Both the position numbers and the translations under genes were made by a program. The notes below the pieces were generated by a model that searched no databases, was not told where the DNA came from, and saw only the letters and a list, made by a program, of their open reading frames with translations. From Liopterus haemorrhoidalis (lineage: Eukaryota; Arthropoda; Insecta; Coleoptera; Dytiscidae), in contig OZ020611.1 in the NCBI GenBank assembly GCA_963971575.1, forward strand, positions 60,917,381 through 60,981,380: 64,000 nt of DNA, in the 5' to 3' direction. Each line of letters starts with the position of its first letter. The stretch's first letter is position 1. Below are positions 54,650 through 64,000 of this stretch, one piece after another.

Positions 54650-56765
54650 TAAGTTATTAAACTAAGAAAACTATTTTTTTTTTGCACAAACTGTTTTGCT
54701 GCTTTTCAAAATATTCACCTTTAAGATTTATACACTTTTGCATGCGTTCAAACCAATACTCGAAATATTTGTTTCACTCTGAAGTTAGTATCTCAAAAAC
54801 ATGGTTTTCGCAGGCTTCAACGGCTTCTTGAGGTGATGAAAATAGCTGGCTACTCATATTTTGTTTGACAGGGGAACAAAAAAAAAGTGGTTAGGGGATA
54901 CATCAGGTGAATACGGGCAATGAGACATTAATTCTATGTTTTTATCCTTCAAACAATCAATTGTTTGACGTGCTTTGTGGGAGCTTGCATTGTCATGATG
55001 GCGAATGATGAGAAGTTTTTGTTTGTTTTTTCTGATATAGTCGATGACTTCTGGCAAACAAATTGTTGTATACTATTCAGCATTAACTGTTCTCCGATCC
55101 TCTAAAGCATAGGTTCCCAACCTTGGGTACGCGTACCAGTACCGGTACGCGGACAGGCAACTACCGGTACGCGAATGATTTTACAATTTAAAACAAAAAT
55201 CATTTGTCAAAACTTTTAGTAGTATAAACACTAGTTATGTGGGAGCATCATATTTAGCTAGTTTGCATATAGCTTATTGCGGGAAACCATATACAATTAG
55301 TGAAACATTGTTGATGCCTGCAACAAAGGATATAATTGCATCTGTCCTTGGAGAAAAAGCGGCTAAAGATATTGTGCTAAAGTATCACTGTCTAATAATA
55401 CTGACAAGCGACGAATAGATGAGTTGGCATCACAGGTTGAAGATATTTTAATCTAAAGATTAAAAACAAGCCAGTTTTACTCCCTCCAACTGGATGAAAG
55501 TACCGATATTTCCAATTCGGCGCAACTACTTGTATATATTCGGTTTGATTTCAACAATGAAATACAGGAAGGATTATTATTCTGCAAACCATTAACTGCA
55601 AGAACAACTTCGCAAGAAATATTTAAAATAATTAATGATTATTTCATTAAAAATCACATAAGTTGGCTCAAATGTGTTGGAGTTTGTACCGATGGTGCTC
55701 GTTCGATGATTGGAAAATTATCAGCCGTGGTAACTAAAATTAAAGAAGTGGCACCAAAATGGTTTTGGATTTTCTGCAATGACTGCGATGAAAACCAAGT
55801 ATACAGCTTGGATGGAAATTGAAACGGATCTTCGCCTTTAACTGATAAACATTGAGTCCGATATTACTTTTTTAGTTAATAATAAACAGGCAACCTTCTC
55901 ACTATTTATATATTTATTTGAGTGATTATTATATTTTATGTATATGTTTAGCAATAAAAATACATCCCAACTTGTCTTTATTACAAATGTTCCCGATTGC
56001 ATTTTATTCCATTTTATTTTTCAAATTGTTTACAACGTACAGATACGGTACTATAAAAAGGTTGGGAACCCCTGCTCTAAAGGAATGGTTGCGACATGTC
56101 CAGTACAACCGAAGAAACAAGCGATCATTTTCTTGGAAGTGCTTCGTGGGAACACCTTTTGAACAACTTTTGTGGGTTTCGGTTCATCTTGAACCCAAAC
56201 AGTGGATTGTTGCTTAGTTCCGGGTTCATATGAATAAATCCAAGTTTCGTGGCCTATAACAATGTTGTAAACGGATTTTGTACTGCCCGGGTTAATTTTT
56301 TTTTTTTAGTATTCCCTTACACCAATCAACACGAGCATTTTTGTAAGCTTCGGTCAAATTATGCGGAATCCATCGGGAACAGATCTTTTTCACCGCTAAA
56401 TGTTCATGCAAAATCGAATGTATTGCAGTCTGCGATATGCCAAAGATGCCTCTATCTCACCATAAGTCACATGCCGATCTTCTTCAATCATTTTGCGCAC
56501 AGTATCGATGTTTTTTTGAATCACAACCTATTATGGTCAAAAGATTCTACAGCAACGTCACTGACTTAAAGTCAATAGCAGATGAGAGTTGGAATTTTTT
56601 TTTATAAAAGTCTTATTTTCGTTTCCGCGGTATTTCAATGTCATCCGATGAAAGATCCAAGGCTTGACGATGATAATATTGCTCTTAACCCTTAAACGAT
56701 AACGAAAGGTCTCATTCAACATCTTAACGTATAAATTAAATGACAATATGAATACCATGACACCG
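54650..56765 (-). pseudogene. mariner transposase (HHDNASSH type), split by a hAT element
   Basis: Minus strand: VRKMIEEDRHVTYGEIEASL, HLAVKKICSRWIPHNLTEAY (frameshifted), NARVDWCKGIL, then GHETWIYSYEPGTKQQSTVW, EPKPTKVV, MIACFFGCTGHVATIPLE, interrupted by the hAT. It continues DRRTVNAE, a stop, then ICLPEVIDYIRKNKQK, IIRHHDNASSHKARQTIDCL, KDKNIELMSHCPYSPDVSPN. The first catalytic Asp (GDE) is His, the second (HHDNA) is present, and the third (PND) is His, so it cannot be active. Terminal repeats were not identified. Confidence 0.8.
55100..56082 (+). mobile_element. hAT element with ZBED/SCAND3-type transposase relic
   Basis: 55108-56074, ends CATAGGTTCCCAACCTTGGG and AAAAGGTTGGGAACCCCTG, flanked by CTCTAAAG on both sides (55100-55107, 56075-56082). 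Plus-strand coding pieces: SYLASLHIAYCGKPYTISET, PATKDIIASVLGEKAAKDIV, then SLQLDESTDISNSAQLLVYI, then GVCTDGARSMIGKLSAVVTK, and near the end MKTKYTAWMEIETDLRL and NIESDITFLVNNKQ. This is the DES TD...CTDGARSM core of ZBED/SCAND3-like hAT proteins, with a C-terminal deletion and several frameshifts. Confidence 0.88.
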
Positions 56766-57549
56766 CCGTGCTTATTGTGAAAGTCCGAAATTGTTTACAA
56801 CTGTCGAATGTTTTTGCACTAAATTATGTTCGAATTGCATTTGACCCATGTTATTTTCGATTGTTTTCTCATATGGATTTAATTAGTAAATATAATATTA
56901 AAAAATAGCTAGAAAACATTGTTTAACAAAATGAAGCTACAAAATCTAACAGGGAATATTTTCATGATTTATCGGTGAACTCGAATATAAACGAAATCGT
57001 TAATTGCGAAACAGAGGATGAAGTAAATACAAATAAAATCAGTACTGAATTAGAGCAATCAGATATTGATGACTCCTAATGGTAGTAATATAAGATTATA
57101 TAAGGGAAGAATGGCTACAAATGATAACATAATTGAGGCACTCCTTACTGGACCAAAAGACGAAGCTCGTAGACCGATGTTGAGGGTTAGAAATTATCTT
57201 TTGCCACAGCTGTTTGAGACATCACAGAACGCACAAAGCAAGAAACTGTTAGAAATTCAGAATTATTCAAGGTTTTCCTAAGTGCATTAAAACAATAGAA
57301 ACATTATTGCAGCGCATAGTTTAAGAATTCACCAATTAATATAATTTATCGCTTTTGTTTCTTCTAATAATTTTATTGTGCTTATAAAACACTACACTGT
57401 AAATTAAAATTAATAAAATAAAGATATATATTTCTTTCAATAACATCAAGTTTTTATATGGGGTATATATGACCCATGTTGTTAAGTATGACGTCTGAGG
57501 GTTAACTCTGGTAGTGAAGATCTGATCCTATACTTGTTTTACTTCAATA
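56766..57549. other. No recognisable feature
   Basis: A 71-codon frame at 57066-57281 (start MMTPNGSNIRLYKGRM) has no domain I know. The acidic stretch NCETEDEVNTNKISTELEQS at about 57005-57065 is in a different frame and may be a transposase relic, but I cannot support it. Confidence 0.4.
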
Positions 57550-57845
57550 GACTTGATTCTAGAATACACTATTTAGGAATATTATAACTCCATGATTCTA
57601 ATTAAAGACGAAGTAAGAATTCTCACAAGTATATGGAGCTCTTCCCACTACAGCAATCACACAAAGTGAAGGCTATTAACGCAAATGTCAAATCTGTATT
57701 GCTCTGTGGTTGCGAAATATGTAAAATTACTTGTGGAATCATAAACCGTTTACAGGTGTTTTGAAATCGTTGCCTTTTTATACTCCGGTGTATTTCTTGA
57801 CCCAACGTTTTTACTAAAAAAGAGCTCTACCGAAAAAAAAAACGA
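57550..57845 (+). pseudogene. RTE-like RT connection fragment
   Basis: KAINANVKSVLLCGCEIWKI, then TCGIINRLQVF, a stop, NRCLFILRCI. This is the NVKSVLLYGCETW...LQ.F.NRCLR motif near the end of RTE-like reverse transcriptases. The rest is absent. Confidence 0.6.
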
Positions 57846-57869
57846 ATAATATACGTTTATTCGTTTCCT

Positions 57870-58440
57870 TTTAAGAACCACCTAGCTGCTATTTCAAAAA
57901 TTAACGAACTCTTTCAGTCATTGCATAACGCATCTGCAGACCATAACCTAATAATTAACCCTGCAAAATCAAAAGTTTTAATCTTTGATCCAAGGAACGA
58001 TCAGAATTTAATGAAGCTAGTTTACAAACTGATGCTGACCGGGTCTACTCTGGAAATATTTGACAGCGCAAAGAATATGGGGTTGATTTTTAACAATAAA
58101 TTAAAATTCCCTCAGCACATTAGTTATATAGTAAAATAACCTATTTTAAGTTGGAGATTCTCCATGCTAACAGACAATTCCTGAACCAGGCAATTAGGCT
58201 AAAACTATGCGACTCACTTGTATTGAGTCTGTTTACTTATGGTAGTGTAGTCTACGGACGTTGGCTACTTGCAGCTGAAATAAAAAAAAGATACAGAAGG
58301 TCCAAAATTCTTGTTTGCGTTTCGTTTATGGTGTACCAAGCCACACATATCACCCCATACCTACACTTGTCTACATGGCTTGACATGTACAAAAATATTT
58401 AAAAGTCCGTACTTCTAAAAGGTTCATCTTACCTTTTAAT
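57870..58440 (+). pseudogene. Jockey-like RT thumb/connection fragment
   Basis: ISKINELFQSLHNASADHNL, IINPAKSKVLIFDPRNDQNL, GSTLEIFDSAKNMGLIFNNK, LKFPQHISYIVK, then a frameshift into LRLKLCDSLVLSLFTYGSVV (58190 region) and FVYQATHITPYLH-like. It matches the post-YADD part of Jockey/BS-type elements. No catalytic palm remains. Confidence 0.7.
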
Positions 58441-58674
58441 TTCATTGTTCTTTTCAGACCTAATTTTGCTGCTTTTCACACTTAAGTTAGGGAACTTTAC
58501 TTACTCGCATGCTTTAATTTTGATTATGACAATTGTGTAATTGTCAATAGCAAAGAACCCTAGTTCTTTTTGTAAATTTGTGCAATATTGTTATTTACTT
58601 TCTTACTTCTTATAAGGTAATATTTTTTTTTATCGGACTCTTAAATGTATAATTACAAAAATTTATAAAACTTT
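58441..58674. other. Short unannotated gap
   Basis: Nothing recognised. Confidence 0.35.
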
Positions 58675-59352
58675 CTTAGGCCCAGAAAAAACCATTGTTG
58701 ACGTCTAAGCAAAAGAAAAGCAGGTTTAAATGGGCAAGAGAACATAAAATATGGAATTGTGAAAAGTGGAACAGCGTGCAATGGAGCGATGAGTCTAGGT
58801 TTGAAGTCTGTGTAGGAGACAACTGGAGCAGAGTTGTTCGTCAGAAACATGAAGCATATCATCCCGATTGCTTGAAAAGGAAGGTGAAATTTCCAGCATC
58901 TGTCATAGGGTGGGGTTCAATGTATGCAAGAGGTGTAGGAAAACTTCACTTTATCGATGGCATTGTTAACGCAGCCAAATATTTAAGTATTTTAGAGCAG
59001 TCTCTGTTGCCAACTATGGAATATGCATTAATCTCTGGGGAGGATTTTATTTTTCAATAAGATGGAGCCGCTTACCATACGTCAAAAAAATCTTTGAAAT
59101 GGTTCCGTGATTATTCTATTCCACTTTTAGAGTGGGTTTCAAGTAGCCCCGACTTATCCCCCATCGAGACACTTTGGTACGAAATGAAAAAACGATTGCG
59201 TCTAACACCGGCTAGAACAATTCCAGAATTAAGACTAAAGCTTCAAGAAATATGGGTAATTTTACTCCTCGACAATGCCTAGACCTTGTAGATACTATGC
59301 CTAGAAGAATTAATGCCGTTATAAAAATGAAAGGTGACGTTACCCAGTGGTA
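58675..59352 (+). pseudogene. Tc1-like (DD34E) transposase, 5'-truncated
   Basis: RKKPLLTSKQKKSRFKWARE, then WNSVQWSDESRFEVCVGDNW (first catalytic Asp), VKFPASVIGWGSMYARGVGK, LHFIDGIVNAAKYLSILEQS, LISGEDFIFQ, TAA at 59058-59060 in place of a Gln, then DGAAYHTSKKSLKWFRD (second Asp), SSPDLSPIETLWYEMKKRLR (catalytic Glu). The end is VDTMPRRINAVIKMKGDVTQ. The N-terminal DNA-binding domain is missing and the upstream neighbour is an RT fragment. A candidate right end, ACAGGGCTCGTATA, lies at about 59562; no left end was found. Confidence 0.82.
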
Positions 59353-59872
59353 ACTTCTGAAATAGGTTTCCAAGTTAATGGCTTTCCAATGGAAATATTA
59401 GTTTTTTCTTATTAATTTACTTTAATAGTTGTAAATATTAATCGTAAATCTCTAAAATGTTTAATTGAAAATAAAATATTACCTAGATTTCATAAGCTAT
59501 TCGCATTCTGTTAATTGAACACCAATAAGTAAAAATTTCGTAGCTGGGCCAACTGATAGTGGACAGGGCTCGTATATACTCATATTTATAAATTTCCTGA
59601 TCCAGGATTTTAGACTTACTTTGTATTTATCCAATTTCAGTATAGCACCTAATCTCTAAACTTAGTTGGGGAATAATGTTTTTGTTATTGCTGGCCATAG
59701 CAAATAACAATTCTAGTTAAAAATAAATCACAATACAAATTAACTAATCTTTAACTAGGCGAATTTTAATTTTAAATTTTGGTAAGGCGTAATATTTAAA
59801 CAATTGTATTTTAAATAATCACTTCAGAAACTATTTAATTTTCAAATTTTATTTAACCTTTTAAATGAGATA
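59353..59872. other. AT-rich, possible Tc1-like 3' region
   Basis: 59515-59575 (AATAAGTAAAAATTTCGTAG, CTGGGCCAACTG) may be the subterminal part of the preceding Tc1-like element. The rest is unassigned. Confidence 0.35.
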
Positions 59873-61030
59873 CTAGTGCACCCGTAGCCAACTATGTTGG
59901 CAAACACATCATTACGTTAATGTGGATCTTGCTCGACGCCTCTGACTTCTTTCTCTAGTCATACGCCTTACTTCATGAAGTGCTTTACTTCAAGTGAACA
60001 GCATATACCAAGGCGAGTTTTACTCAATGCATTACATTTACATTTTTAAAAATAAAGGTAATGTAAAACGTTGATTGTATTTTTACATTAGTTTACCATT
60101 TTTACAAAAATGTATTCAAAAATATCTCAAATCAGTTTAAGGTATATGGGAATAAATCTGCAAAATATCATTAACATCGGTCAAAGGATATAAAAGTTTC
60201 TTGTTTATGCCTATGAAACCCTAGGCATTTGTGTTGGTAATTATATTCGTAGATTCTTAGAGAGTAAATTTGCAAAATATTGTTCGTATCGGTCAAAGGA
60301 TATAGGAGTATCTAGAGTTTCTTGTTTATGCCTACAAAACTCTAAACATTTCTATGTGGTATTTTATCCACAGTTTCTTAGATAATAAATCCTCAAAATA
60401 TTGTTCATATTGGTCAAAGTATATAGGAGTATCTACAGTTTCTTGTTTATGCCTACGTAACCCTAGCAATTCTATATGTAATTATATTTGTAGATTCTGA
60501 GAGACTGAATTTGCAAAATATTTCTCATATCGGTCAAAGCATATAGGGGTGTCTAGAGTTTCTTGTTTATGCTTACAAAACCCTAGGCATTTCTATATGT
60601 AATTTTATTCGCAGATTTTTAGAGAATAAATGTGCAAAATATTGTTCATATCGGTCAAAGCATATAGGGAGTATCTAGAGTTTTTTGTCCATGCCTGCGA
60701 AACCCTAGACATTTCTATATGTAATTATATTCGTAGATTTGTAGAGAATAAATCTTTAAAATATTGTTCTTATCGGTCAAAGCATAAAGGAGTGTCTAAA
60801 GGTTCTGGTTCATGCCTACGAAGCCCTAGACATTTCTATATATTATTTTATTAAATTTAGATAAATTAAATACCAGCCGCTGAAAAATACCAAATATTTT
60901 TTAGTCTAGATATAGCTGGTGACACTTCGGTAAGCTTCGGAATATTTCGTTACATTTCGGAATCTCGCTTCAAATTTGTTTTAGACGACAAGCACGCACC
61001 CACGCACCCAGCCACCCAAGGACACACGTT
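59873..61030 (-). mobile_element. Nonautonomous Helitron (minus strand)
   Basis: On the minus strand the 3' end is a perfect 15-base hairpin GCCAACATAGTTGGC (59887-59901), then TACGGGTGCA, then CTAG (to 59873), followed by T. That is the hairpin-plus-CTRR Helitron terminus and nearly the same as at 25494-25522 (AACGGGTCTG, CTAG). The body is the 122-bp array. The 5' limit is uncertain; I put it near the GACGACAAGCACGCACCCAC block. No Rep/helicase is present. Confidence 0.72.
60150..60850 (-). repeat. 122-bp tandem array, about six units, inverse of the array at 25680
   Basis: Units on the plus strand carry TCTTGTTTATGCCTACAAAA, TATTCGTAGATTCTTAGAGA, and TGCAAAATATTGTTCATATC. These are the reverse complements of the 25680-26275 units. 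Confidence 0.88.
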
Positions 61031-61179
61031 GGGCTATCATATTTTAGATCTTATTGCTTGGTCAAATTGATTCCACTGAATGAATGCCCTTAATAGTTAC
61101 GTTTGTAAGATATGATGTTATAGGAGTAACATTTTAACTTTGCGTTTGTTGTACTGAATTTAATTCACCGTTTTATAAA

Positions 61180-61440
61180 GTATTCATTGATAATATCAAG
61201 ATTGTTTTGCAAATCACAGACAGTTTTTTTTTTTTTTCTTCGCTCTTTTGTTAATATTGACGTATCTTTTGTAAACATGGGAATTGTTGCTTCAGTTTAT
61301 ACGGACAAGACGTGCACAAATATGTTAAATAAAACAGGACTCAGAATTGATCCTTGAGTCGAGTTAGGGCTTTAGTGACAGATATTTTAGAACGTTGTTT
61401 ATGATAAGATCATGATCATTTGTTTTTTTAATACCAGATT
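61180..61440 (-). pseudogene. RT palm fragment of a Jockey-like element
   Basis: Minus strand: STQGSILSPVLFNIFVHVLS, then ATIPMFTKDTSILTKE, where the normal F-A-D-D is F-T-K-D, then CDLQNNLDIINEYFIKR and IKFSTTNAKLKC. Both catalytic aspartates of the palm motif cannot be present, so it is dead. Confidence 0.6.
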
Positions 61441-62433
61441 TTATTAACTTCTTTGACTTCTCCAAATGTGGCTTGTTGAAAAGATTCCTTTATTTCCGAT
61501 AGGGGCTGGCTTGCAACTTCATGCAGTTCTTGGAAAAAAATCCGCATTGCTTCTTGTAGTATGCTGAATATTTTGTCGGAACAACTAGCAGCAAATATTT
61601 GTTCGGTTACCTTTATCGACGCCGCTGAATTATTATTATTTAGTAATTTTATTGTTGTTCGCCGCATTGTTGGAAAATCTGATTCGTGAGCACAGTCGGA
61701 TTTTTTAATAAATAGAATAACATCACCGATCGATCAAAGGCATACACAAAATAACTGACTGAGACAGACTAATACGTTATTAAAAAGTTGTTATTTAAGT
61801 TTACACACTACAATAAGTTGCAAAGTCTTTATTTAAAATTTATTATAACCTATTACGTACAAGTTTAAAATGATAAAGAACAAGTGTGCATATATAGGAT
61901 TTAAAAATGCTGATCGGTGTTGTTCACACGTGATTCATAGTCAGCGTTTTGTTACACATAACTCTACCCTTCACTGTAGGACCAGTATTTCTGATTTCTC
62001 GACATTTTTCATTTCTCGAGAAATGAAAAATTATACTTATTTTCTCAAAAAATCTCGAGTAAAATAATTATTAGAATATGTATCTTTTTTTAATGTTGAA
62101 AATATTGTAGAGGATAAAAACATGTTAAAATTATAGTCAATTTTAAAGTATTAAAGTATTCATTTAAATAACATTAGAACAAATGGATAACGGGCCTTTA
62201 AAAACGATTACGAAAACTGCACGTAATTGCATATTAATTGAAAATACATAGAGAAATTTTCAAAAAATTAAGAAATTAATAATAATAGTAATAAATATCT
62301 TAGTTAACTTGTAGGTAATCTTTTACATAACAGATTTAAACTTAACAAAAAATGCAATGTAATTGATTATAATAAATAATACACTAAATTAAAATAAAAT
62401 ATTGTAACAATAAATGCTAATTAGCTAAATATT
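61441..62433. other. No supported gene
   Basis: The 79-codon minus ORF at 61428-61667 may be RT linker from the preceding fragment but has no motif. A palindromic ATTTCTCGAGAAAT lies at 62010-62024, and a similar TTTTTCGAGAAATGAAAAA at 63046. Confidence 0.4.
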
Positions 62434-62932
62434 GTCACGTGGGTGGTTTGATTGAGACACAACTCCTGGTTTCTACATAACAAATTTATTAAACATTTAT
62501 CAAATTTACAATATAATGTTTGAATTGGTCCATGGAGTTGGGGAAGTCTTCGGTCCACCCCGTGTTGGCCAAGATCGGCTTGGACCTATCTCCGAGACGG
62601 GGGCTACCCATCCGGAAGTCGAGGAGCCAGGAGAAGTCTTCTTCCACTCGCATGGTGACTGCTTGCTTGGCTTCACCTTCGTTACAAGAATTGGGCGTCA
62701 GTGTCTTGGTCGTCACCTTGTGGACGAATACGTGCAGCGGAGTTGGCTATGTTCCACTGCTTCCATATTCTGTTTCATCCAGCCTTTTTGTAACGAAAGT
62801 TTAACCCAGTTCCAATAATTCGTCATGACAAATATTTCCTCATTACGAAAATGCAGTGTCTGTATTTCGTAATCAGGCCACACACGTCAGACGCTGACGA
62901 ATAGTTTTTAATCAGACAACTGACCGTCACAA
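62434..62932 (-). mobile_element. Probable solo LTR
   Basis: On the minus strand it starts TGTGACGGTCAGTTGTC and ends CCACCCACGTGACA, giving TG...CA ends. An AATAAA lies about 50 bp before the end. A GC-rich block sits in the middle, in contrast to the AT-rich flanks. The layout matches 9856-10700. Flanks ATAT and ATGT are only a partial 4-bp match. The open frames within (62489-62818) are not retrotransposon genes. Confidence 0.45.
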
Positions 62933-64000
62933 TGTCTAGCATCAAAATTAAATTATAATCAGTGACTCACTTAACATTATATATTTTTTAAATAGTTTTA
63001 TAAAAGCACAAGCGTTTAACGTGGCGTCGTGAACAAATTTTTACATTTTTCGAGAAATGAAAAATGAGAATTATAACTTTTTATTTAGGACATTGGGGCA
63101 GACTATGTTCGATTACTTCTGCATCGGAATCGGCACGGTTTTGATTTTCTTATTGCGTCTTATATTCATCAGATGTCGAAATAAAGATCAGGATGTCGTA
63201 GATAAGTATAGTGTTAATGCTGATCTTCTGGATTTGTTTCAGTTCTTGTAAGTTCAATGTTTTCAGTTTTATAGGCTCATATTTTACTATGGTTTCTTTT
63301 GGAAAATCAGAGCTTTAATACAGGTCATGCTGAATTTATGCGGTAGATGCGTGCCAGGAGTTACAGCAAATATAGAAATTTTTGTAAATCGAATATGATT
63401 TCTGGAATTTCCAGATTCACTCTTACGCATAATTCGCGTATCTACGGTATAATAGCTATTTTCCTCTTATACACTCGTAGTCAAATAACACCTTATAAAG
63501 GGTGGCCCCTCGGGTACGCCGAATTTAAATTTCCCTCAATTTTTTTACTTGTCCGACCTTATAATATAAGGGGCAAGTATTGTAATCGCGAAAATTTTCG
63601 ATGTCGAGGTTTTGACTGATGACCACGTTTCATGGCCCAGGGAATCCAAAAAACCTATTTTCGAAGTGCCGTCCGTATGTGTATGTGTCTGTGTGTGTGT
63701 GTGTGTCTGTGTGTGTGTATACACGATAACAAGAACGGTTCAACTTAGAGAATTCGTTCTGGTACTAAAAAATTTTCCTATTAAGTGGGAAGAACCCTAT
63801 TGTTTTTTAGGAAGATCGGTTGACTAGAAATGGGAGTTTACTCGTGTCGATTTTAAGATTTTTGTGAATATTTAGCATCAGAAAAATATTTCGAAAAAAT
63901 TTATTGAACAAAAGTTACTATAAATGCAATAACTAATAACTTTTATTTGAGACGTTTTTTGATAAAACGAAAAATTTCGAAATTTTTTTGTAAAATTATT
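62933..64000. repeat. Unassigned sequence with a TG microsatellite
   Basis: (TG)n at 63676-63722. The 64-codon plus ORF at 63057-63251 has a hydrophobic segment (CIGIGTVLIFLLRLIFI) but no context. 63440-63640 looks like a dispersed repeat (GGTGGCCCCTCGGGTACGCC), without ends that I can place. Confidence 0.45.

Noticed and set aside
62516..62818. Overlapping plus ORFs of 94 and 100 codons
   Set aside because: They fall in the GC-rich centre of the probable solo LTR; neither matches gag or pol and both are short.

Overview
This is a repeat-dominated, AT-rich animal nuclear segment, most likely from an insect. The mix of mariner, Tc1-like, hAT, PIF/Harbinger, Helitron, Penelope, LTR and several non-LTR retrotransposon lineages, plus one secreted Gly/Tyr-rich cuticle-type protein gene, fits an insect; I cannot name the order. 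There are no operons, no CRISPR array and no rRNA genes. Only one good candidate host gene was found: the last exon of a secreted GYG-repeat protein on the minus strand at 28378-29172. Nearly every other protein-like signal is a fragment of a transposable element (TE), usually broken by stops, frameshifts, internal deletions or later insertions.

Layout. 1-6 kb: 3' ends of four non-LTR retrotransposons. 6.8-8.7 kb: an internally deleted PIF/Harbinger element with the starts of both of its genes, then a hAT-type transposase relic split by a hAT MITE. 8.8-11.3 kb: a repeat of 'family A' (starts ACCCGTGCTTCGCTACGG) carrying a MITE and a probable solo LTR. 11.3-14 kb: two LINE 3' ends and a Penelope endonuclease fragment. 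15.5-16.9 kb: a 12-bp minisatellite open on both strands. 16.9-18.8 kb: an RTE-like reverse transcriptase relic. 19.5-24.5 kb: mariners, one forming a three-level nest. 24.8-27.1 kb: a Helitron, a 122-bp tandem array, and a second Penelope copy. 28-31 kb: the host gene and hairpin MITEs. 31-32.7 kb: two mariners, one with an intact but core-deleted transposase ORF. 33.3-36 kb: family A with six roughly 405-bp units. 38.9-40.2 kb: a tRNA-derived SINE and a 0.5-kb tandem duplication. 40.8-42.3 kb: a Tc1-like element with an intron. 43-44 kb: a Jockey-type RT split by a foldback. 45.6-49.4 kb: two mariners and a 1.1-kb foldback. 49.4-54 kb: family A, family D and a third mariner B. 54.2-59.4 kb: LINE ends, a mariner split by a hAT, and a Tc1-like copy. 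59.9-61 kb: a Helitron with the inverted 122-bp array. 61-64 kb: an RT relic, a probable solo LTR and simple repeats.

The elements work together only as a record of insertion order. At several sites, removing an element plus one target duplication rejoins the interrupted reading frame, so relative ages can be read directly. Family names rest on motif recognition by eye, not database searches; boundaries are exact only where a target duplication or terminal repeat is stated.
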